From the NCBI GenBank assembly GCA_022749755.1, contig CM040453.1, positions 17,865,368-17,929,367 of the forward strand: a stretch of DNA of 64,000 nucleotides, read 5' to 3'. Source of the DNA: Azadirachta indica (taxonomy: Eukaryota; Streptophyta; Magnoliopsida; Sapindales; Meliaceae). The translations under genes were made by a program, and so were the position numbers. This document shows positions 1 through 11,907 of this stretch, piece after piece (positions within the stretch are counted from its first letter, which is position 1; every line of letters begins with the position of its first letter). The notes under the pieces are model-generated. The model had not been told where the DNA came from, made no database searches, and saw only the letters and a program-made list of their open reading frames with translations.

Positions 1-261
1 TTAAAAAAAGTGTAATTAAACGTCTCAAAGACTGAACAATATTATTAAGATTAAATATAATAGATTAATAATAAATTATATTTTCATATTTCTACATATA
101 TTGTGTTTAATGCCATCATAATTATTAATTTTATTAACCTGGATTGATAGTAGTAATAAAAATTATGAAACTCTATTCAAAATCAGCCATGAGTTACTAA
201 TAGATATAAATTAATTATGAATTTATTTTTTCCTAATTAATTTATCAGATTTATAACTTAC

Positions 262-415
262 CTATTGGCATCACTGCTCCCATGAAGTTATTATTGGCAA
301 GCTCAAGCGTCTTGAGAGATGAGAATGATCCCACAGACTAACAGTATGCTTTCATCAGTAATATTTCCAACTTCATTCATTTGAAGGATCTTCAGCTTCT
401 TCAAACCTTGGTAAT
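262..415 (-). pseudogene. RLP two-LRR exon, copy A, frameshifted
   Basis: Minus-strand exon of 154 bases between a TAG acceptor and a GTAAGT donor (261-256). The first part reads DYQGLKKLKILQMNEVGNIT. After a frameshift at about 340 the frame resumes as VGSFSSLKTLELANNNFMGA. DYQGL followed by a GSFSSLKTL repeat is a recognisable signature of plant RLP ectodomains. The indel separates two otherwise well preserved LRRs. Confidence 0.78.
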
Positions 416-567
416 CTATTACGTTTTGTGAAACAAAATTCATTTGTTTTAGAAATTATATCTAAATTCAAAACCAAAATTCAAAAGTCATTAAATTTAA
501 TTACTTGCAAAGTTATTATAAATACATACCTTAAATCGATTCTTCAAAATATTACTTTTTTTAATAC

Positions 568-642
568 TTTTAGAAACCACAAATTTGTCAATCGCATTTT
601 TGCTCATATACAACTCCTTTAAATTGCTCAAAAAATCTAACA
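568..642 (-). pseudogene. RLP single-LRR exon, copy A (donor damaged)
   Basis: 75-base exon preceded by a good polypyrimidine tract and CAG acceptor (TTCTTTGCAG at 652-643). It encodes LDFLSNLKELYMSKNAIDKF, one LRR of about 24 residues, the usual unit for this intron-rich RLP subgroup. The 3' end reads TCTAAAAGTATT, whereas copy B reads CCTAAAGGTATT. Copy A has therefore lost the last G of the exon and a proline codon, weakening the splice donor. Confidence 0.75.
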
Positions 643-920
643 CTGCAAAGAATTTAAATAAAGCTAATGAGAACTCCAAAGTAAAAAAAGCGAAATTAAT
701 GTTGTCTACAATAATAAAATTGCTTAATTAAAACCCAGATCCAAGTCTTTCAGCTAGCCAATAAAAGTTGATCAATTGAATATCAAAAGTTCCAGTGAGT
801 TCAATTTTCATGTCAAATATAAAAAAAAAAAAAAAAAAAAGAGTTACAGAGTCAGGCAATCGTATTGACAAATTAAATAAATTAGTATTGCTCCATTGAA
901 GCCAACTCAAGTTATCTTAC

Positions 921-960
921 CTCTAACATTGAAAGTTCCTTTGAATACAATGTCAATTAA
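921..960 (-). pseudogene. RLP exon-end relic, copy A
   Basis: Minus strand FKGTFNVRG followed by a GTAAGA donor (920-915) resembles the ends of other LRR exons here (LKGSIEF before a donor at 18,184). The 5' limit of the exon cannot be set. A second short relic, IELTGTFDI, lies at about 790-820. The counterpart in copy B is at about 47,790-47,835. Confidence 0.5.
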
Positions 961-1307
961 AGAAGAAAATATATATATTGATTTGCCAATGCACATACTG
1001 CTTAATCGTAAAATAATGTTAACTATACCAGTAAATGTTGCTTCTAAGAATGAAGTTTAAGTTAGCAGTTCCATCTATTGAAAAAGAATGTTAGCTAAAA
1101 CAGAAATATAATATATTAGTTAATAATTTTACATCTCAAAAGGCTCCAAGAATGAATTCTTAAAAAGATTTTTTTTAAGGAAATAAAAATATATATTATA
1201 TTAAATGTAAATTTGCAAAGGTCCAATGTGAAATCTTTAATTCCCTCTAACTGCCCTTGGCAATATCTTATTGTGATACATTTATTAAAATATAACTATA
1301 TCTAGTT

Positions 1308-2122
1308 GTAATATATTTAATGTAATACTACAGTACTTAAAAATTTAATTATCTTAATGAGATACAGTTCACTAAGGGTGTATAAATTATCTTATTATTT
1401 AAATTATAATAAAATAATAAAAATTGAGTTAGAGGGCATTTAAACCTTAGACTTAGGTATTAAATAGTATAATTTAGTTAATACAACACTTATACATTGC
1501 TAACCAATTTAATAATATATTGTAAAACTAAATAATACATATTTATACCTATACCTAAAACGTTTATAATAAAAATTTTTTTTATTAGTATTAATGAAAT
1601 ATAAATTTACACTAATAAATTATAATTTTAAGATAATTAATACTGATAATAATAATTTTTGTTAATAAATATAACATCTAAGTTAAAAACTAATTTTTTG
1701 AAATGTGATTCAATTTTAAAGTTTTTCCTAATTATTAATTAATAATTATTTTATTAACATTTAATTAAAATTATCAATTAATAATTACAGCAAATTAATT
1801 ATATAAATTAAATTAATTTCAAATTAAATGTGAATGTTTCCTGGTATAAATATATATTATCAATTTTGTTACATATTGTTAAATGTATTAGTGGCATAGT
1901 GATAAGCGTTGCATAACCTATTTATAAAGAACATATTACTAAATATAAATGTTTTTAGTTCAAATACTTATTAACACATTTCTTCATAAACGTTAAAGAA
2001 TCTATATCAAAATAGAAATAAATAAGAAAAAACAATTTAGGTAAAATACCAATTAGACCTCTATTTTTTGACTAACTTTTTAAGAATACTACTAACCCCC
2101 TACCATTACAATATTAGCATTA
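1308..2122. other. AT-rich spacer, copy A only
   Basis: Very AT-rich stretch with no coding signal; it belongs to the 4,957-base segment absent from copy B. Near 1,889-1,965 there is a weak tRNA-like pattern: GTGGCATAGTGATAAGC resembles a pol III A box, and TTAGTTCAAATAC about 60 bases later resembles a B box. This could be a tRNA-derived SINE relic. Otherwise nothing is recognisable. Confidence 0.5.
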
Positions 2123-2736
2123 TGTCACGGCCTCACTCTCTTCACTCGTTTTGACCGTGCGGCGCTTAGCAACTCTGCTCACTAAGCAAGCCTTTGACAC
2201 CTGCAACGTACTAAATCGAAAGTTTGTAAATAAAGAGAGAAGAGAGAGCACAAAGAGTTTGAGTGAAGAGCATTTCACACAACTCAAGTTTATTGCTTGA
2301 TTGCTTGATTTGGCCAAATGAGGCTTCACCTACTTATAGGAAAGTTTAGATATAATGGACGGTCAAAATTGCACCTCACAATGCACTTTCAAGGGTTACG
2401 ATTGGCCTTCTAGAATGATCTAGAAAATATCTATGCAATGGTCAAAATTGTAGTGCTATCTACACAATTCTAGAACTTGGGCCAATTGGGCCAACATTCT
2501 AGAAGTTGGGCTTGTTGGGCTAATATTGGGTTTTATGTATAATAATGTTAATAAGGAAGAATACATGGATCTTTGGCCCAAATGCTTCATTGCCCACTTA
2601 GTCCGTTCTGCCGACGAATCATCTTGCCGAAGCTCACGCGCCCGCTTGTTCTAAATTTTCCCTCGCGCAAGTGCTTCCCGCACCAAGTTTCGGCCACGGT
2701 CACTGTTTACGCGCACTGTTCATGTGGGGCGTGACA
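2123..2736 (-). mobile_element. Solo LTR of a Gypsy-type element
   Basis: 614-base segment starting TGTCACGGCC and ending GGGCGTGACA, so TGTCACG and CGTGACA form perfect 7-base inverted ends. It is clearly less AT-rich than its surroundings. The four bases ATTA flank both ends (2,119-2,122 and 2,737-2,740), a possible target duplication. On the minus strand CTATAAGTAGGTGAAGCC resembles a TATA box and start region, which supports minus orientation. No internal retrotransposon sequence adjoins either side, and RLP-like sequence follows on the right. A solo LTR formed by recombination is the simplest reading. It is absent from copy B because of the deletion there. Confidence 0.7.
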
Positions 2737-2749
2737 ATTAACTCAAATT

Positions 2750-3480
2750 AAGTAAATTAATATTGCTCCACTGGCTTAAGGTTGGATAGCTTACCACTAA
2801 CATTGAAGGTTCCTTTGAATATAATTTTATTTAGTCATAAATTTTGCAACGATGAAAAACTAGTTAGAGAAAATAAGATGCTAGTATTATTTTACAAACT
2901 AAATAATATAAAAAATTTACTAGTATTTTTCTTATGTTACGGACAACTATAATTTCTTTTCTTTTTAATAAATAAATAATTTAAATTAAATAATAGTAAT
3001 AAAGATATTTAAATTAATCTCTATAATATGACATCAAAATAATCATTCCCAATCTATAATAAATTTAATTATTAATTTATTTAAAGAATCAAATTATAAA
3101 CTTCACCGTTCAATAGTTTCAAACATTTATTAATTTTCTTTTTGTAAAGTATGGGTAAATCAATGATTGTCTTTTAACAAAACTATTGTTTTGAGAATTG
3201 TACAATGAATTTGTATAAATCTTATATTTTAGTTAAATTCTTGGTATCTGAGGAAAAAAAATGTCACAAAGTTTCTTCATCTCTAAAATCTGTAGATGTA
3301 TCTATATATAATTATTAAATGAGTTATATGGTCATCCAAGATCTATTAATTGAGAAGAAATTGCATTCATAAAATTTTAGAATCTTAAGAAGTGAAATAG
3401 GACATGAAACCTTTGTTTAATTAATATAATTTTTGTTTAATTAATATCATTAAGACAACTACAATAGTAGAAGGATATTA
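2750..3480 (-). pseudogene. RLP paralogue relic: LRR exon end joined to an RLP upstream region
   Basis: The 2,750-2,830 stretch resembles 870-950 of the same copy (exon end near a CTTAC donor complement, then sequence ending in GTTCCTTTGAATA). From 2,870 to 3,430 the sequence resembles 19,290-19,760, the region upstream of the RLP start codon: same order of motifs, including ATTAATCTCTATAA and ATCAATGATTGTCTTTTAAC. An LRR exon lying directly against a promoter-side flank implies a rearranged third RLP copy. No open frame survives. Confidence 0.55.
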
Positions 3481-4930
3481 TCTAAACAAAATTAACCCTG
3501 TTTGTAATTTTTTTTCAATCAATAAGAAATAGCATACAATCAAAGCTACAACCCTACTTAAGAGTCATGGTCTTAGCTTGCCTATCAACTTCATATCTTT
3601 TGGCATTGTTGATGCCAAAAACTTGTATTCTCAGTTTCAAACAACAAACTATTGAATCTCTTGATTCGAATTCTTCCTCTCTCTAGCCTGCAAAACAGCA
3701 AAAACTCATAGAACAATCGGGTTTCCTATCGTGTAATCTTCGATGCTTAAGTTAGTGGGGAGATCTTAGTTTGAGTGGAAATTTCAACAGAGTTTTGCCT
3801 TAGCTGATTGTGCTTACTAGGTCTTTCCAATAAATAGGACTTTATAGCGTTTTGGGGCTCAATGCTTTGCCCCATTATCTGCCATAACCACCTATAAAGA
3901 AAGGTAGAGATGTAGGTAGTAAATTGCATTCTGCCATGTCTCAAGAAATTGCATTCCACTATGGGCTCAAGAAATTGTACTCCTGATCTTGATTTTCAAC
4001 TTTTGAAAAATGGCAGTTTTTGATCTCTACAAGAATTGGGACTGCAAGGTTACCTCGCGAAACATGCGATGGCTGTAACAACCTTTCACCATTATTGCTT
4101 TTCCGTTTGGCTTTTCAACATAAACCATGCGTCTCTCTTTAATTAGGCCATTTGTATTTTTCATTTGTTAATTGTCATTTCATATTTAAGCCCTTTAATC
4201 AATGCATCACGGACCTCTATTTTGAACAGTTAGATTAAGACTCTAATCAGGTTTAAACTTGTCAAGCCTTTTCACTTTTATGCTGTTCACGAAAACAAAT
4301 TTTCAAAGCTTCAAAGATTGCCATCTGCTGAAACTATTTTCATTATCACTGCCTTTACCAGTTTCTTTTCTTAGTCGTTTTCCAAATTTCATCGAAAGAC
4401 AGTAGGTGAGTTCAAATTTTTCTCCTCCCCTTCTGTTTTAATCTTATGTTATAGCACTTTATTTCTTGCATTCCTTGTTTCCTTGTGCATGCTTGGCTTC
4501 ATCGCTATGTTTTTGTCAACCTGTTTTATTCTCTTGTAAATTTACTAGATTGTTTTTCTTACATCTTCACTTTCAGTGTATTTAGGGATTATTTTCGGTG
4601 ATTTGGTGCAGATATTAGGGTGTTAGATGAGAATTTTTTGTGTTTTCTGTATATTTTGAATAGGCTTGATACTTGGTGTAACAATTCTTTGCCATGAGAT
4701 TTACATTCAAATTCTGCTAGGCCATAGAAAATGTTTCATAGAATTCCCCTATATAGAATGAGCATATAGGAATTTATACCTGACAAAGACAATCCTAACC
4801 AAAATGGCTTCTGGTTAGCTAGCTTTAGGATTTTCAACCTCATTAACAAAAAGTTACTTGCATGCGTTAGGTTTCATGGCTTCCTTCAACATTTCATTAG
4901 CATCACCATTCACATCATCCAGTACAAAAT
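3481..4930 (+). other. Leader-like region upstream of the Transposase_28-like frame
   Basis: Less AT-rich than neighbours and unlike the RLP paralogues. Plus-strand signals resemble the start of a transcription unit: CATATTTAAGCCC near 4,171 (TATA-like), a pyrimidine-rich leader, and a splice-donor-like CAGTAGGTGAG at about 4,400-4,410. GGCGCGATTACC at 4,965-4,976 weakly resembles a tRNA-Asp primer-binding site, which would make the region before it an LTR. LTR boundaries could not be defined, so this is tentative. Absent from copy B. Confidence 0.35.
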
Positions 4931-5039
4931 ATGAGCCGTGGAATAGGTTGCCCCCTTCTGTCAGGCGCGATTACCTATTGAATTTTGGAGAGATCCCCTT
5001 AAAAAAACCTACTCTTTTATTTACATACTAAGGTCAAGA

Positions 5040-7436
5040 ATATTGAGATTAGAACACCTGAGGCCAGAGCTTCTAAGGTTGGAGAACCGGAGACCATGGT
5101 TATATCTAATAGTGCTTCTAATGACATGTAAGAAGATGTGGACTTAGGGAGAACTAAGGTGGGGGGTCAAGATGTCCTCTAGGATCTTAACACTATAGTA
5201 GATAGGCTTACCAAATACCTTGAGCAAGAGGATGCTTCCAACCAAGTAGGTGCTTCATAAGGTGCGGAGCAGACTGATCAAAATCCAGATGTCTTCTCAT
5301 CTACAATTAGGACTAAGGACAACATGAATGAAAGAGGAAATGATGCTGAGTTTAAGGATACAGATGATGATAAACCTAACCTTGGCAAGATGTATAGACT
5401 TTCTAAAGTAGATTGGTTCTTCTCCTCTTTGACTATATATGATCTCAAAGCTTATAAGAGGATTTACCATATACCTGATGATATCAAACTTAGCTCCCTG
5501 AGATTGATAAAAACCCAAGCAAACTGAGGAAAGGTGAAATAGCCTTTCATGAGGAGCTATTTCACCTTGGGCTGAGACTGTCCACTTTGGAGTATTTCAT
5601 ACACCTTTTTTTTGTTTGGCATTCTTCTTTATTAACTAAACTTGAACGGATGACGAGTATTATATGGTTTGTTCATGCTTTGGGCTATTACTAGAAATGA
5701 TCCTCCTAGTATTAAGGAGATTAGGTATATATACTTATTTAAGAAAAACCCCTTAGGGACTTATTATCTGTTTTACCTCCAAAGTAGACCAAGGATTCAA
5801 AAGATAATGAGCGGGGTTCCTTTTCGCAACAAAGAATGCAAAAAGGAAGTTGTTCTTTATAAGGGAAAAGTAGGGTCAGTCATTGCTGCACCTAGGTTTA
5901 AGCAGAGATATTTCAACTAGATTTACCTAAGAGGGTGAGTTTTTCTTTTAGCCAAATTTTATCAACTTTGGTGTTTGTAGTTAAAGCCTGGCGACCAATA
6001 CTTGACCTTGCCAATCCTGTGCTTAAAAAGATTGTTGCTGGAAGGCTGTTGCTTTTAACCATAAGGAGCTTTTAGACCTTAAGGTATTGGTTAGCTCAGG
6101 TCTAGCGTCCTTCGGCCCTAAACAAAGACAACCCCTTGTTGCATACAGATAGGCAAAGACTAAAAAGAGTAAGCATCTTGCCAATTTGAATTAAACTTTC
6201 CTTGAAAGTCATTTAATAAATTTCCTTGTTTCTGTAGAAAAAATAAGTAGCAAACAGCCTGGTTCTAAGGGTTCATGAGCTGGGCTTCAATCGCTATTAG
6301 CTAAGACTGCCTAGCTTAAGAAATGAGGTAAAAATGCCAGTTCTATTCAGGGGTCTAAAGATCATCTAAAAGCTTAGACTCATAAAAGCTGCTCCTCTAT
6401 CAGGACAAGATTGCACCCACATGGATAAATCTGCTCAGGTTAAGGCCTTGGATTTAGGAAAGAGGCCCATTATACTTTCTAAGGAAGAATCTGCTGACTC
6501 CACTCCTCTGAATAAGAGACTAAGGACTTTAGCAGTGAGCTCGAGGAAAAATTGCTGTGTGAGTTGATGTCTGAGGACTTCCTTGAGCATAAGATGGAAG
6601 GTTTTGCCCATTTAACTCCTCTTTTCCGTAATCTAGAAGTCGTCATTACTCTTAAGGTAAACTCACGAATTGGGGGAATGAACACTGAAGAGGTGATAGA
6701 CTTTGTCCATGACTAGATAACCCAGGTAATTTTTGACCTGCCTATATTGTTTATTTTGTATAGGGTCTTCTAATTTGCAATTATTTTTCCCAAATTATGG
6801 ATATCATGTCTCTTTACAAAGAGCAAGTGAAAAGAATGTTGCCACAACCACTTCCACTTAGAAAGTAATTTCCCAACTCAAGCATAACAATCAGAGTTTG
6901 AAAAATAGAGCTGAGGTTGTGTAAAGGGGTTTCAAGCACACCAAAGCTCCGCTTGGTAAAGAGAGGAAGAAATGGGATCGAGAAAGAACATCCTTGAAGG
7001 CTACAGCATCTGATTTGCGCATTGAGAAGACTAAAATTGAAGGACAGGTCCAAAGTATGAGGATTAAGATAGAGGAGCTCAGGAAGAACCTGGTTAAGGC
7101 TTAGAAGGATCTCTTTATGACTCGAAATAAAGGTGCTGACAAAAGGGCCGATACTATGTACAAAATTCTCCATATTAGAGACACTAACTACAACCTTAGC
7201 TTTATTTATGAGGCTCTAGGTTGAGTTCCTCCTCCCCTAAACTTTGTTCTACAAGAGGATAATGAAGCTCGAGAGCAGATTAGGGATGGCCGAGTCTCTA
7301 TAGAGCTTTTAACTCCCTCCAACGTATAGGAACTTTCTGCCCCTAAAGCTCAACATAGTGATTCTGCTACCCTAAATGCCTCTAGTCAACCTGCCTTTGG
7401 AACTCTCTCTTTAGGGACTCTGAGCCAACAAGATTG
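5040..7436 (+). pseudogene. Decayed 'putative gypsy-type transposon' (Transposase_28-like) protein, copy A
   Basis: Plus-strand fragments in shifting frames: LKAYKRIYHIPDDIKLSS (about 5,440-5,494), GEIAFHEELFHLGLRLS (about 5,536-5,580), RNDPPSIKEIRYIYLFKKNP (about 5,693-5,750) and VGSVIAAPRFKQRYFN (about 5,870-5,917). This order matches what I know of the plant family named putative gypsy-type transposon (Pfam Transposase_28). A C-terminal part at 6,420-7,436 is charged and coiled-coil-like (RIEKTKIEGQVQSMRIKIEE), ending QQD then TGA. Stops and frameshifts are frequent. It converges tail to tail with the Gypsy integrase relic at 7,875-8,210. Some Tat-lineage Gypsy elements carry an extra antisense frame between pol and the 3' LTR, which would account for this layout. 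Confidence 0.55.
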
Positions 7437-7874
7437 AACTGATATTTTTATTTACATTATAGGATGTAACTAAGCACTTTATGATATATATGCCACTTGC
7501 CCTTATTTAAATTTTTAGTACTTATCTATTTATGTTTTGTTCTTATAGCCTTTTGAGCTACATTTTCTTGTTCAATTAATTTAAAGGCTAAAATTAGCTC
7601 TGTTTGGGTTATCGATATTTTATTATCAGAATTAACTAGAAATTACTAAGCCGTTACTCAAAACTAATTGCAACTACTATCCTCTTAGTCAGACAACTCT
7701 GATGACGTATAAAAATAAACGTTGATTTAATCAAAAGTCTCCTTGTCAAAACAAACACTGTACGATATTTTTTTATTTGTGCCTTTCTGAGTTTGGCTCT
7801 GTCAGGTTTTAATCGTCTCTTTGAGCACCAATTTTTAGACATTATTGAAGAAGACTTCAAGAAAAATCAATCTT

Positions 7875-8210
7875 TCATTGATAAACAAACTTTTTACAAT
7901 AAATTTGTGCTAAGAGATAATAAAGTTTGAGCATCTCAGCATTCCACAATTTCTTGACCTCATTCCCATCTAAATACTAAAGTTTGTATACTTTAGGCCA
8001 GCATTCCACAATCTTACAGGGTCCTTTCTAGTTGGGCTCTAAAGCTCCTTCACTTACTTTAATGTTCAGGGTGACCCTTCTTAAGATCACATAACTATCT
8101 TTAAACCTCTTAAGACAAACTCTCTAGTTATAAAATTTAGCCACTTTCTACTAGTACCATCTTGATTAATATCTGGTCCTTTTCTCCTCGAGTAGATTAA
8201 GATCATTCCA
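7875..8210 (-). pseudogene. Gypsy integrase C-terminus / pol end, copy A
   Basis: Minus-strand translation gives NDLNLLEEK, then VAKFYN, RFKDSYVILRRVTLNIKVSE, GALEPN, KGPCKIVE, KVYKL and LDGNEVKKLWNAEMLKLYYL. Order and wording match the end of plant Ty3/Gypsy polyproteins, where the integrase C-terminal domain reads like LGPNWEGPYKIVEVLRPG...WNAEHLKLYY. The conserved tryptophan in the PNW motif is a stop (TAG), and frameshifts occur. Only this last ~110-codon part of pol is present. The upstream side is replaced by Copia-1. Confidence 0.75.
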
Positions 8211-8234
8211 TATACTGAATAAATAGATTAGCTA

Positions 8235-10805
8235 GAGAATGCCTAATAGGGTCACTTGCCAATATTCAGTTGCCCACATGTGAGAATTGTCTAGCAAGAA
8301 AAGTAACTAGAAAACCATTTGGCAAAGGAATTAGAGCCAAAGTTCCATTGCAATTAGTTCATTCTAACATCTATGAACCAATGAATTTAAGAGTTAGGCA
8401 CAAAGGCTATTATTTTATTACATTCATTGATGACTAAACACGTTTCGGTTATGTCTATTTGATCTCACAAAAATCAGAAGCATTAGATTGCTTTAGATTA
8501 TATGTTGACTTGGTTGAAAACCAATTAGATAAGAAGATCAAAACCTTAAGGACTATGTAATGAATATCTTTTTGAACAGTTTAAAGAATTGTGTAATGAG
8601 AAAGGTATTTATAGACAGTTAACTATTCCTAAAACTCCACAACAAAATGGTGTAGCGGAAAGAAAGAACAGGACTTTATTAGAAATGGTTAGGTTTATGA
8701 TGGCACAAGCAAATCTTCCAGTATCTTATTAGGGAGATGTGCTGCTTATTGCCATATATATACTTAACCGTATTCCTTGTAAATCAGTTACTACAACTTC
8801 TTATAAGTTTTAGATAGGTAGAAAACCTAATCTAAAACACTTGTGGCCTTGGGGGTCTACAGTTTATGTTTATGATTCATCACATAAACACGAAAAAATG
8901 GGTGCAAGAGGTATAAAATATATCTTTATAAGATATCCTAAACACTTAAAAGGCTATGCGTTTATTGGTGAATGGATTGATGGAATAATAACTGAATTGG
9001 AATTCAGAGATGTTATATTTTTGAAAAATAAATTTCTGAGAATTGAGGAAGTAGACAAAAATATCCAATTTTATGAATTGGATGATCTCAGTGATACTTC
9101 AGACAAAGATATTGAAAAAAATATAGTTTTTTCTCAAGATGTTAGTCCTAATAGAAGTAGAACACCTTGAGAGTTAATAGGACTAACTCGTAGAAATAAT
9201 CATACAATAATTCCACATCATCGTTTTGAGATTAAGGGTAAGGCTTTTATGATTGCTTCACATGATAGTGATGAGCCAAAAGTGAGGCTCTCATTTTACC
9301 CTTTAGGGAATTATGGATAAAAGCAATGAAAGAAGAAATGGAGTCCATGAAAATCAATCAAGTTTGGGATTTAGTTGATTTACTACCTAATCTTTGAGTC
9401 ATTGGAAACAAGTGAGTTCTTCATATTAAGAGAAAGGCGGATGGCACAATTGAAAAATATACGGCACGATTGGTAGCAAAAGGCTATACCTAAAAAAAGG
9501 GTGTAGATTATAAGGAAACTTTCTCACCTATACTAAGATTTGCTTCCATTCATCTGATCTTAGCCATAAACGCATATTTGAATCTTGAATTACATCAAAT
9601 GGATGTAAAACCAACATTTCTTAATGGAGAACTAAAGGAAGAAATATACATGGAACAACCTCAAAGGTTTGTTTATAAAGGTCTAGAGCGCAAAGTTTGC
9701 AAGCTCAAAAGATCAATATATGGGTTAAAACAAACCTCTGGATAATGGTATCTTAAGTTTCATAGTGCCATAATTTCTTATGGATTCTTTATGATTAGTG
9801 AGGACCATTGTGTGCATGTTAAGAGATCTGAGGATAATTTTATGGTATTATCTTTATATGTGCATGATATAGTGATGGTTGGGAATACTAAGGAGTTTGT
9901 CGAAACTATTAAAGATTGGTTATCTTCAAATTTAAGATGGAAGATATGGGTGAAGCAGTTTATATCTTAAGAGTTAAGATCTATAGGGATTGTTCAAGAA
10001 AACTTCTACTTTGTCTCAAAAACTTTACATTACGAAGATTCTTGAAAAATTCAACCATGGCTAGTTGTAAACCCATGGATACTCCTATTTTAAAAGGACA
10101 AACTCTTAGCCTAGATATATGTCCTAAGACTCCAAAAGAATGTAAAAACATAGCAAGAGTTCCTTACTTTAATGTCGTTGCTAGTCTCATGTACGCTATG
10201 ATGTGTACAAGGCCTGATATTTGCTATGTTGTTGGATTGATAAATAGATATCAATCTAATCCAGTACAAAAACTTTGGAATGCTGTCAAAAGGATTTTAG
10301 CACATTTAAAGGGTATTATAGACTACTCTTTGTGCTACCAAGGAGGTGATTTATGCTTAGTTGGATACACAGACGCTGATTAGGGTGGTGATCTAGATGA
10401 GCAAAATCTACCTCAGGATATGCTTTTCTGCTTAGTCAATAAGCTATCTCTTAAAGTAGTAAGAAGTAGGCATGCACAGTTTTATCAATTATAGAAGCTG
10501 AATTTATGGCATGTTCAGCAATAGTACAAGAAACGGTTTAGCTGAAAAGATTTTTTGAGGATCTGAAGATTATCATAATTATTTCTAAACCGGTCACTAT
10601 ATATTGTGATCGTCAAGCAGCTATATCTTTCGCAAAAGATGTTAAATACTATAGCAAATCCAAACACGTGGAGACTAAATACAATTTTGTTAAAAATATT
10701 ATAGCAAATAAAGAAGTAACTATGTGATATATTTCTACGTGCCACGTGGTGGCTGATCCATTGACCAAAGCTATTACCAAAAATGTTTATTCACCATATG
10801 CTTGA
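8235..10805 (+). pseudogene. Copia-1 integrase-RT-RNase H relic, copy A
   Basis: Integrase zinc region: LPTCENC (about 8,270-8,290). The first catalytic aspartate is lost: HSDICGP-type motif reads HSNIYEP. The second acidic motif is replaced by an out-of-frame stretch near 8,550, while NGVAERKNRT (about 8,647) keeps the glutamate. The C-terminal integrase part is open at 8,841-9,170. RT begins near 9,320 (MKEEMESMKINQVWDL) and includes LNGELKEEIYMEQPQRF. The RT active site YVDD reads YVHD (9,856-9,867). RT C-terminus and RNase H follow (PMDTPILKGQTLSL, then DAD and a TAG where W is expected at 10,381). An extra C near 10,056 shifts the frame relative to copy B. Confidence 0.88.
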
Positions 10806-11907
10806 TCTTTAGGATTACGTAGACTATGTGTTTAATGTACTGAGTTGTTACTTTAATATTTCTATGAATAATTGAAGTTTTGTTCATACATTTATTCTTT
10901 TATAGTGAATTGTATGATGACACATATATGTTAATACCCTAATAAAATGTCATCAGATTAAAGATCAGCTCACTTACACAAATGATTGCCTCAATTATTA
11001 ATTGCAACAAGTTAGGATGAGACACTTATAATATTTTTGAGCTTGTATTATAAAAATATGTAGCCTTGACTAGGTCAAGATGAGGTTTATTTGATATAGA
11101 ACCAAACATGGTATATTTGTTATCATGATAATTTGATTATAGCCAGATATGAAATCTTAATCTGTCACTGGGAAGACGAGCACTTGAGATTTCAAGTTAG
11201 GTGCTAAAATAGCAACTAAGCTAAAGATCTGTACAACAATATTGACATATGTTTTTGAAAGAAATTGTTGTAGCATGTGATTCATACCACATGTGCTTAT
11301 GTTGACCAATTAGAAAAATGAAGATATATCCCTATTCTCTTTATTGTGTAAGTTCTTAGAGGTAAAAATTTTAACTTCATGAAATGTCCTTAGACACTAT
11401 TTCCTATGTCATGAAATAGTAGATCTATATTTGGCTACTTTAGCATGTTTTCTATAGTCATGGAATAATATTTAATCTATGAAACATGTTTAAGAAAGAA
11501 GTTGGTCTAAAACCAAATGACATGAGTGAGATGGGAAGGTTCATTTTTGTTTACATAAAAAAAACTTATGTTTTCACTGGTCGACCAATTATAAAATCTT
11601 TTTAGCTTGATGCAATTGTGATTACATAGAGTTTTAAAGAAAATCAAGCATAACTCTTAAGGCAATGAGTATGCTTCAATTAACATAACAAACATAAATC
11701 TAGGACATAAATGAACAATTTGTAAATGTGTATTCTTTGCGAAGCTGTTTGCAAAAGATGTATATGAAAGCTCTCTTTGTTTTATTTGTTCATGGGTCAC
11801 ACGATGCATTTACCTGTATGAACTTTGTCATACATTATGTATGTTATAATTTTTTATTCACTTTTTGCTCAGTATAGAATGTCATCCCATCATGTGCTAG
11901 TGGGAGA
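10806..11907 (+). other. Copia-1 3' untranslated region, copy A
   Basis: Non-coding stretch between the end of the RNase H relic and the 3' LTR. It ends in the purine-rich AGTGGGAGA (11,899-11,907) immediately before the LTR, the expected polypurine tract for plus-strand priming. No second open frame and no internal repeat were seen. Confidence 0.7.

Noticed and set aside
6814..7173. Minus-strand 119-codon open frame
   Set aside because: Antisense of the coiled-coil-like part of the Transposase_28-like relic; no domain and no conservation independent of the sense frame (in copy B it is shortened to 79 codons).
8841..9170. A host gene in the 109-codon open frame (and 50,753-51,082)
   Set aside because: It is the C-terminal part of the Copia-1 integrase (SHKHEKMGARGIKYIFI, FRDVIFL), flanked by the other Copia domains.
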